From Micromonospora sp. PLK6-60 (lineage in GTDB: Bacteria > Actinomycetota > Actinomycetes > Mycobacteriales > Micromonosporaceae), in contig NZ_JAIOAA010000004.1 of the NCBI RefSeq assembly GCF_019890675.1, positions 248,001 to 312,000 on the forward strand: a DNA stretch of 64,000 bases, given 5' to 3'. The position numbers were made by a program, and so were the translations under genes. The stretch's first letter is position 1. Every line of letters begins with the position of its first letter. This document shows, piece by piece, positions 58,390 to 64,000 of this stretch. The notes below the pieces were generated by a model, which did not search any database, was not told the DNA's origin, and was given only the letters and a program-made list of their open reading frames with translations.

Positions 58390-59383
58390 CGCGGCGGCCG
58401 GCGGCTTCTGGGCGGCGGTGGAGGACCGCTGCCCGGGGTTGCTGCCGGAGCGGGACGCGCCGCTGCTCTTCGCCTCGTTGCTGCGGCTGCTGGAGGGTGG
58501 CGACGATCGGGCGGGGCGGCTCGCACTGCTGCGGGTGCTCGGGTGCGCGTACCGGTGGTTCGGGTTGCGGACCCGGCACGTGGTGGTGATCGGTGACGCA
58601 TTGCGGCCCGCGGTGGGGGCGCCGGGCCTGAACTGGTGGCGGGCGTGGCGGCTGGTCGAGCGGGCCGCCGCCCGGGCGGGGGACGGGCCGGCCTGGTGGC
58701 CGGTCGAGGTGCTCGGCCACGAACGCGCCGCCGACACGGTGGCCGTGCTGACGGTACGGCCGAGGTGGCGGCTGCCGTTCCGGGCCGGGCAGGCCGTGCC
58801 GGTGTGTACGCCGAGCATGCCGGGACGGTGGCGCTGGTTGTCGCCGGCCGGGATACCGCGTGCCGACGGGACGGTGAAATTCCACGTCCGCGCCGTCGCC
58901 GTCGGGTCCGTCTCACCCGGCCTGGTCCACGAGGTACGCCCCGGCGACCTGCTGCACCTCGGCGCACCGATGGACTCCGGATTGGAGCTGGTCGACGGCG
59001 ACGATCTGTTGCTGGTGGCCGGCGGCACCGGGCTGGCACCGCTGCGCGCCCTGGTGGAGCAGGTCGCCACCGCCCCAGCCGGGCGGCGGGTGACGCTGAT
59101 CGTCGCGGCCCGCACGCTCACCGATTCGTACGGCTCGAACGCGCTGGAAGAACTTCAGCAGGCCCACGACTGGTTGACCGTCGTACCGGCGTTCTCCGAC
59201 GACCCGGAAGCCGCACCCGCCGAGCAGGGCACCGCCATCGCGTTGGCGACCTACCACCACCGGCCCGGCCAGCACGTCTACGTCTGCGGCCCACCCGCCA
59301 TGATGGTCGCCGCCCGCCGCTGGCTGACCATCGCCGGGGTGCCCGCCGACCGCCTGCACCTCCCGGTGATCGGCGACCGGTGA
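58382..59383 (+). CDS. Flavohemoprotein-like oxidoreductase (degenerate globin plus FAD/NAD reductase)
   Basis: This 333-aa protein has a ~95-residue globin-like N-terminus with a proximal-His-like site (His66 in RTRHVVVIGDAL) and then a FAD/NAD reductase: RWLSPA for the RxYS FAD motif, GGTGLAPLRALV for NAD binding and CGPPAMM near the C-terminus. The order is that of flavohemoglobins, which oxidise nitric oxide. The globin is short, lacks the first helix, and the distal Tyr and Phe positions are altered, so haem binding is uncertain. The GTG start overlaps the previous ORF by 8 nt. Confidence 0.75.
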   Translation: MSDAAAGGFWAAVEDRCPGLLPERDAPLLFASLLRLLEGGDDRAGRLALLRVLGCAYRWFGLRTRHVVVIGDALRPAVGAPGLNWWRAWRLVERAAARAGDGPAWWPVEVLGHERAADTVAVLTVRPRWRLPFRAGQAVPVCTPSMPGRWRWLSPAGIPRADGTVKFHVRAVAVGSVSPGLVHEVRPGDLLHLGAPMDSGLELVDGDDLLLVAGGTGLAPLRALVEQVATAPAGRRVTLIVAARTLTDSYGSNALEELQQAHDWLTVVPAFSDDPEAAPAEQGTAIALATYHHRPGQHVYVCGPPAMMVAARRWLTIAGVPADRLHLPVIGDR

Positions 59384-59657
59384 CGGTCGTCCACCGCAGC
59401 CGCGACGCCCGGCCGGGCCCGCTTGCGGTGCGCCGGCTCGGGCCGGGGGCCGCGACGCGGGCTCAAAATGCACTGCGCAATTGGCGGGCGGAAAATGGCG
59501 ACGCTGGAAATTCCACCGAGTCGACGACCGATTGAACGGCGGCGAAGAATGTCGACGTGGCGACAGGATGTGCTCGGTGCTGGCCCTGGTGATCAGGGAA
59601 GACGTCTGCCTACTCTGATTAAAGAGAGGAATTAATCAATATTAACGGGGGTCTGGA

Positions 59658-60152
59658 ATGGCTCTTTCTCGGGCGTACCGAATGGTGGTGGCCGCCGTCC
59701 TCGGCGGCGTCCTGATCGTCGCCGGCGCTCCCGTTCCCACGCCGGGGATGGCCGCCGCCTCGCGCGAGATGTCCGACTATCTGGCGGCCCACCCGGGCGG
59801 GGTGCCCGTGAGCGCCAACGAGATCAGCTACGGCGACGGCGCGGTCCTGGTCACGCTGCGCCCGCCCGTCGGCGTCTATGCCCTGGCCGACTGCCCCTGG
59901 GGCTGGTACTGCTTCTACGACCGGCCCGACTTCGGCTACCCCCGGGGAAAACTCTCCTCCTGTGGTCGGCAGAACCTCGCCGACTGGCAGTGGCAGTTCC
60001 GGATCGGGTCCGCGCACTACAACATGGCCAGCGGATCGGCCACGTTCTACTACAACGACACCGCCCTGTTCAGCGTCGGCGTCGGCAACCCGGTCCGCGC
60101 CGACGCGGCGCCGTGGCGGGACTGGGCCAACTACGTCAACCGCCGCTGTTGA
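59658..60152 (+). CDS. Secreted peptidase-inhibitor I36-type protein
   Basis: This 164-aa protein has a signal peptide (YRMVVAAVLGGVLIVAGAPVPTPGMAAA) and a beta-rich domain with WGWYCFYDRPDFGYPRGKLSSCG, the I36/beta-gamma-crystallin-like text of Streptomyces metalloprotease inhibitors. It should be secreted. GGGGGTCTGG precedes the ATG. The upstream 80 bp are markedly AT-rich. Its 3' end overlaps by 17 nt the 3' end of the convergent kinase-fusion gene. Confidence 0.8.
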   Translation: MALSRAYRMVVAAVLGGVLIVAGAPVPTPGMAAASREMSDYLAAHPGGVPVSANEISYGDGAVLVTLRPPVGVYALADCPWGWYCFYDRPDFGYPRGKLSSCGRQNLADWQWQFRIGSAHYNMASGSATFYYNDTALFSVGVGNPVRADAAPWRDWANYVNRRC

Positions 60153-62517
60153 CCGTGGCGGGATCGCCGCACGCCTCATCGGTGATGGTGTCGGTTCGAT
60201 AACTGGCCAGGAACAGGTAGTAGCCGAGCACCTTGTCGTTGGCGCTGGTCTTCGTGTGGCTGAGCAGCCTTCCGGTCTTCTCGTCGAACAGGAGCGTATC
60301 CCGCTGGCCCGCGCCGTTGTCCGCGCTGATCGCGTACCCGTACCGGCCGGCGCGGTCCGGGGACTTGCCCTGGTGGACGATGCCATCCGTGCTGCCGAGC
60401 AGCCGTAGCAGCGTCGCGCGCTGGGAGGCGGTGAGCGGCCGGTAGCGGTAGATCCAGGCGACCGTTTCCAGCGTGCCGGCCGCGTTGCGCAGCGCCGGCG
60501 GCTTCCCCGCCAGCTGTTCGGCCATCTGCTTGCGCAGCGTGGCCAGCTCCTCCGATGGGTTCGGTGGCACGTCGGTCAACTCGTCTCGGTCGTACCAGGT
60601 GTCCTGGTCCTTGGCCCGCTGGCCGTCGGCGACGTCGATGACGGTGTGCCGGCCGGACTGCTCCCGGGTCCACCAGCGCCACTCCTCCCGGTAACGCATC
60701 AGGTCGTCCGAACCAGGTGGCGACCACACCCGCAGGCAGGTGAACGCGTACCGGCCCCGGATGGGGCGCTCCGACAGGCGGGCGACGCGGTCGGCGATCT
60801 GGCTTAGCTTGACGCTCGGATCCACCAGCATGGGCGGCACCGGATCACGAGAGTTGTCACGGCTGGGCGGCGTCTGATCGCGGCTGGGCGGCGGCACCGT
60901 CACCGGCGGCCGGAAGTCCCGGCCAGACCCACCGTCCGACGTGAGGTATGCGGCGAGACTGCTGCCGAGCGCAAGGAACACCACCAGGCGGATGGGCAGC
61001 CGGCGCTTGCCGGCCACTCCGGTGGGCCGGCCGGCCAGCGGCCCGGTTTGTGGGTGCCGCATCCCGGCGGCCGGCCCCCCGGCGAGTTCCCGTCGGTTGT
61101 TTCGGTGGACCGGCCGTCCGGCCTGGTCCGGTTCGATGCCGGCGGGGGCCGCGTTGCGTGGGCCCGCTGCGGCCCGGTGCCGCCCCGGAGCGACCGGCTC
61201 GTGCCGCTGCCCCGGTGGCATGTCGTAGGTGAGGGCGTTGTTGAGTGGCCAGGACTGGTCGACCGGCCGGGGTCGGGGCGTGTCGGTGGAAATGGCTTTC
61301 GGGGCTGCCACCTCCTGGCGGTAATCCTCCCTGCGGTATGCCTCCGTCGCGTGCGCGGCCAGCCGGAGGCACCACCTGCGGGCCTCCGGGCCGAGGTTGT
61401 CGAAGGTGGTGGCGGTGAGCGCCGTGGCGATCAGCGACAGCCGGTACTGTCGCCGCCACTCCGGCCGCCAGTTGCCCGGCGTCGCATACGCCAACCCGGC
61501 CTCGTGGGTGAGCCGGACCAGCCCGGCCAGCACCCGCAGCAGCCGGGTGGGCGCGGTCTGGTCGGGTCGGATCAGCTGGGTCAGGAGAGCGTCGGCCTGG
61601 TCGGAGGGGAGCCCGTGCGGCGGCCTCCCGTCCGAGGCGGCCTGAGGTGCGACCCACCGGAGCACAGTGGAGATCAGGAGGACGACCGGGTCGCGACTCA
61701 CCGGAGCTTCATGCTCGTACGACTCGAAGTCGATCAGGGTGAACGTGTTCGGGTGGAGAACGCCCTCGGCCGTCTTCGCGATCAGCAGGTTCCCCCCGTG
61801 CGGGTCACCATGGCTGAACCCGTGGATGTAGCGGAGGTGGCTCTCACCAAAGGGTCCGTCGGGCTCGGCGAGGCGCAACGGGTTCGGCAGCGGCGCACCG
61901 TCGATCTCCAGCCAGTCGCTGTACGGGTCGCTCTGCCCTAGGTCGCGGACGGCGGCACGGACCGCCGCCAACTCGCTCCTCGCCGCCAACTCGCGGCGGA
62001 CGTACTCACAGACGGTGGTGGGGGCGGTGGACGGTGGCCCCTGGTTCCAGTCCGTCAGGAAAGCGGTGATCACCGTCCGGTAGACGTCGACGAGGTCGCC
62101 GTCGTCCTCGATCTCGTCCATGGTGACCACCGGGTCACCGCCGTTGGCGACATCCTGGAAGGAGAGATGGCGGCCGTCCCCGACCGGGTGCCAGCCGTGG
62201 TGTTCCTCGACCATGTGCCGTGCGGCGAAACCGGGCGCATCCGCTTTCGCCTGGATGTGGCGGCCCGATTCCGGCTGGCCTTTCCCACCCGGTGGGTGCA
62301 CCTTGACCAGCATCTTGCTGTCCTCGGTGCGGCCGGGGCCGGTCGGGCTCTCCCGCCTGACGGTGAAGAGGTATGCGCCGGTGTAACCGTGCAGGGGGTT
62401 GCCCTGCGGCAGCACCTCGATCACGCTGCCTTTGCCGGCCGCCCACTTCCACAGCGCTTCCAGCACAAGATTGTCCCGCTTGAGCCACTCCGGCACGGTG
62501 CCGAGACTCTTGTCCAT
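60136..62517 (-). CDS. APH-fold kinase fused to a membrane helix and an extracellular CU044_5270-like domain
   Basis: This 793-aa protein has an N-terminal aminoglycoside-phosphotransferase-like kinase with the catalytic loop HGDPHGGNLL (about 236-245) and the metal loop LIDFESYE (about 261-268), a Pro/Arg-rich linker (400-505), one membrane helix (about 507-525) and an extracellular domain (550-793). The last contains TLETVAWIYRYRPLTASQRATLLRLLG, as in CU044_5270-type proteins linked to sigma/anti-sigma systems. This resembles a receptor kinase built on an APH fold. The substrate is unknown. It is divergent from the S-4TM effector gene. Confidence 0.75.
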   Translation of the reverse strand: MDKSLGTVPEWLKRDNLVLEALWKWAAGKGSVIEVLPQGNPLHGYTGAYLFTVRRESPTGPGRTEDSKMLVKVHPPGGKGQPESGRHIQAKADAPGFAARHMVEEHHGWHPVGDGRHLSFQDVANGGDPVVTMDEIEDDGDLVDVYRTVITAFLTDWNQGPPSTAPTTVCEYVRRELAARSELAAVRAAVRDLGQSDPYSDWLEIDGAPLPNPLRLAEPDGPFGESHLRYIHGFSHGDPHGGNLLIAKTAEGVLHPNTFTLIDFESYEHEAPVSRDPVVLLISTVLRWVAPQAASDGRPPHGLPSDQADALLTQLIRPDQTAPTRLLRVLAGLVRLTHEAGLAYATPGNWRPEWRRQYRLSLIATALTATTFDNLGPEARRWCLRLAAHATEAYRREDYRQEVAAPKAISTDTPRPRPVDQSWPLNNALTYDMPPGQRHEPVAPGRHRAAAGPRNAAPAGIEPDQAGRPVHRNNRRELAGGPAAGMRHPQTGPLAGRPTGVAGKRRLPIRLVVFLALGSSLAAYLTSDGGSGRDFRPPVTVPPPSRDQTPPSRDNSRDPVPPMLVDPSVKLSQIADRVARLSERPIRGRYAFTCLRVWSPPGSDDLMRYREEWRWWTREQSGRHTVIDVADGQRAKDQDTWYDRDELTDVPPNPSEELATLRKQMAEQLAGKPPALRNAAGTLETVAWIYRYRPLTASQRATLLRLLGSTDGIVHQGKSPDRAGRYGYAISADNGAGQRDTLLFDEKTGRLLSHTKTSANDKVLGYYLFLASYRTDTITDEACGDPATVNSGG

Positions 62518-62768
62518 CTTCGTCGTTGAGCCTTCTGCTGATGAGGGGTGTCGGGGCGCGGGCGACCGTTACGTCCGCAAAGGGGGAGCGCTCCGGGGAG
62601 CGCCGCCCGAAACTACCTGAGCTTGCATCAAAGCGGTACTAACTCGCGCCTCAGTATTTAAACGTACTTATCGGTAGTTCAAAGATCACCGAGAGGTGAC
62701 CTGAGGTGACCATGGGTCACATCTAGCCTGCTGGATGTAAGATCGGGTCGGCGGACCGGGAGGTTGAC
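62518..62768. other. AT-richer divergent promoter region
   Basis: This 251-bp gap separates the divergent kinase-fusion and S-4TM genes. Bases 62640-62690 are much richer in A+T than the rest of the window and probably hold promoter elements. Paired inverted repeats follow at 62686-62720. Confidence 0.55.
62686..62720. promoter_or_regulatory. Paired inverted repeats upstream of the S-4TM gene
   Basis: TCACC-GAGA-GGTGA (62686-62699) and GTGACC-ATG-GGTCAC (62706-62720) are two adjacent small palindromes sharing GGTGAC half-sites. They lie 49-83 nt before the S-4TM start and look like operator sites for an unknown regulator. Confidence 0.5.
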
Positions 62769-63683
62769 GTGACGGACCGGACTGATTCCCTGCTCAGACG
62801 CCAGACCGACCCGGCGATGATGTCGTTGCTCAGGGCCATGTCGGTCTGCCACACCCGCGCCCAACGCCTCGACGGGCTGCGTGTCGTGGTCTCCGTGACG
62901 ATCGCCGGCGCCGGCGCGGTGGTCGCGTTCACCGGCGTGTCGTCGACAGCCGTCACCGCGCTCGGCGCGTTGTGGGCCGTGATCAACGCGCTCGGGCTCG
63001 CCTCCTGGTCACGCGGGCAACTCCGGCGGGCAGCCACCATTCAGGAGATGTTCGACGTGGATCTGTTCGGCCTGCCGTGGAACGAGCTGGCTGCCGGGGA
63101 ACGGGTCGCCGCGCCCGAGGTGAGCCGGCTCGACCGGGCGTTCCGGGGCACCGAGCGCTACCTGCGTGACTACTACGAGATCCCGGACCTGCCCGCGCCG
63201 TACGACGTGCTGGCCTGCCAGCAGCAGAGCCTCGGTTGGGGCGCTAGGCTGCGCCGCCGCTACGCGTACACCGTGCTCGCCGCCGTGGCGACCTGGGCGG
63301 TGGTGGGCGTCGTCTACGGCGTGCTGGCCGGACTGACCGTGGCCCAACTGCTGCTTACCTGGTTCGTGCCGTCGCTGGGCGCGCTGCTGCTTGGCGTCGA
63401 GATCTACCGGGGGCAGCGGGATGTCGCGGTCGAGCGTGACCGGGCTATGGCCATCGTCCACGGGTACATCGTGTCGGCCGTCCGCGTCCCCGCCGCCGAC
63501 CTGCTCACCGTGGCCCGGCAGGTGCAAGACCTGCTTCTACGCAGTCGCCGCACCCAGCCCCGCGTGCCGAACTGGTTCTTCCGGCGGTTCCACGCTGCCG
63601 ACCGGATCGACTTTCAGTCCACCATGAGCGGCGTCAGTCAGTTGCTCAACGCACCGGCCGCGGTGGCGCGACTCGACGGCTGA
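62769..63683 (+). CDS. S-4TM family putative pore-forming effector
   Basis: This 304-aa protein has two membrane helices near the N-terminus (about 39-78) and two more in the middle (about 174-217), flanked by soluble helical regions. The text ATIQEMFDVDLFGLPWNELAAG is typical of the S-4TM (SMODS-associated 4TM) family, predicted to form membrane pores on activation by a nucleotide signal in antiviral systems. No CD-NTase gene is adjacent in the window. A GIY-YIG nuclease gene follows after 74 nt. GGGAGG precedes the GTG. Confidence 0.8.
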   Translation: MTDRTDSLLRRQTDPAMMSLLRAMSVCHTRAQRLDGLRVVVSVTIAGAGAVVAFTGVSSTAVTALGALWAVINALGLASWSRGQLRRAATIQEMFDVDLFGLPWNELAAGERVAAPEVSRLDRAFRGTERYLRDYYEIPDLPAPYDVLACQQQSLGWGARLRRRYAYTVLAAVATWAVVGVVYGVLAGLTVAQLLLTWFVPSLGALLLGVEIYRGQRDVAVERDRAMAIVHGYIVSAVRVPAADLLTVARQVQDLLLRSRRTQPRVPNWFFRRFHAADRIDFQSTMSGVSQLLNAPAAVARLDG

Positions 63684-63757
63684 GTGACCGCGGGCGCACG
63701 GTGATTCCGGTTCGCGCGGGACGGCGGGGCAGGGCTTATCCCGGTACCGTCCGCAGG

Positions 63758-64000
63758 ATGATCGACGCCGATGACCTCCTGGCCGGCTTCACGCCGCCGC
63801 AGGCGTACACCATGGAGACCGCCGCCGGCGCGCCCGCCGCGCCCGGCGTGCATGTGGTCTTGGACGGCGGCACCGTCATCTACGTCGGCCGGACCGGCAA
63901 CCTGCGCGACCGGCTGCGGCAGCACCTGACCGGCAACCGCGACTCGTCGGTGCTGCACCAGCAGGTCGGCGCCGAGCTGGACCGGCGCGGCCCGGCGGCC
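63758..64000 (+). CDS. GIY-YIG nuclease-family protein (3' truncated by the window end)
   Basis: The first 81 residues are visible. They contain GIY-YIG motif elements: GVHVV at 30-34 for GIY, IYVGRTGN at 41-48 for YIG, and the Arg-rich RDRLRQH at 50-56. GIY-YIG enzymes cut DNA or RNA with a metal ion. TACCGT at 63745-63750 could be a -10 box seven nt before the ATG, giving a leaderless transcript. The gene follows an S-4TM effector on the same strand. Confidence 0.75.
   Translation, partial: MIDADDLLAGFTPPQAYTMETAAGAPAAPGVHVVLDGGTVIYVGRTGNLRDRLRQHLTGNRDSSVLHQQVGAELDRRGPAA

Noticed and set aside
1..64000. tRNA, rRNA or riboswitch genes
   Set aside because: I saw no tRNA cloverleaf, rRNA segment or recognised riboswitch core on either strand, though a covariance search was not possible.

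Overview
The window is about 74% G+C by eye, with heavily GC3-biased codons, GTG starts, ATGA/GTGA gene overlaps, F420-type enzymes, DivIVA-like and type VII-like proteins, and a gene pair for 10-methyl branched fatty acids. This fits a filamentous actinomycete, most likely Micromonosporaceae (Micromonospora-like). The genus is inferred from gene content, not from a marker gene.

1-24.7 kb is mostly ordinary chromosome. It opens inside a MoxR/Mg-chelatase-type AAA ATPase followed by its VWA partner. Then come a DinB-like protein, a GlxA regulator divergent from an MFS pump, a ricin-lectin membrane protein, a DUF427 protein, the tmsA-tmsB operon for 10-methyl fatty acids, an ArsR-type regulator with an SRPBCC protein, a 1,467-aa secreted VWD/PPC-repeat protein, an HtrA-like protease, a DHA2 pump, an ECF sigma factor with a membrane partner, and a Cas4/RecB-like nuclease with an unknown partner.

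24.7-48.1 kb carries a GGDEF-EAL protein, a TipA-like MerR regulator, gluconate uptake (gntP, gntK), a cluster of small membrane and regulatory genes, yidD, a type VII-like pair, two VOC proteins, an ECF42-type sigma factor with a YCII gene, a membrane/F420 fusion, an MMPL transporter, an EamA exporter divergent from a TetR repressor, and a NarL-type two-component system.

48.1-64 kb looks accessory. It holds a CYTH phosphohydrolase/cyclase, a dTMP-kinase-like P-loop enzyme, a B12-type radical SAM enzyme and an AlkA-like glycosylase. These are followed by a PLD-DEAH-DUF3427 helicase, an XRE/TPR regulator with a GNAT enzyme, a chain of overlapping small ORFs ending in a flavohemoprotein-like reductase, a secreted I36-type inhibitor, an APH-fold kinase fused through a membrane helix to an extracellular CU044_5270-like domain, an S-4TM putative pore-forming effector, and the start of a GIY-YIG nuclease cut by the window end.

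The most unusual sequence-level signal is a family of four 55-bp elements at 219-273, 24650-24704, 33148-33202 and 33464-33518. One lies inside an open reading frame without breaking it, two supply the TAA stop codon of the preceding gene, and two form an inverted pair around a small membrane-protein gene. The best candidates for an undescribed protein system are the S-4TM/GIY-YIG module at the right end and the CYTH/kinase/radical-SAM/glycosylase cassette.
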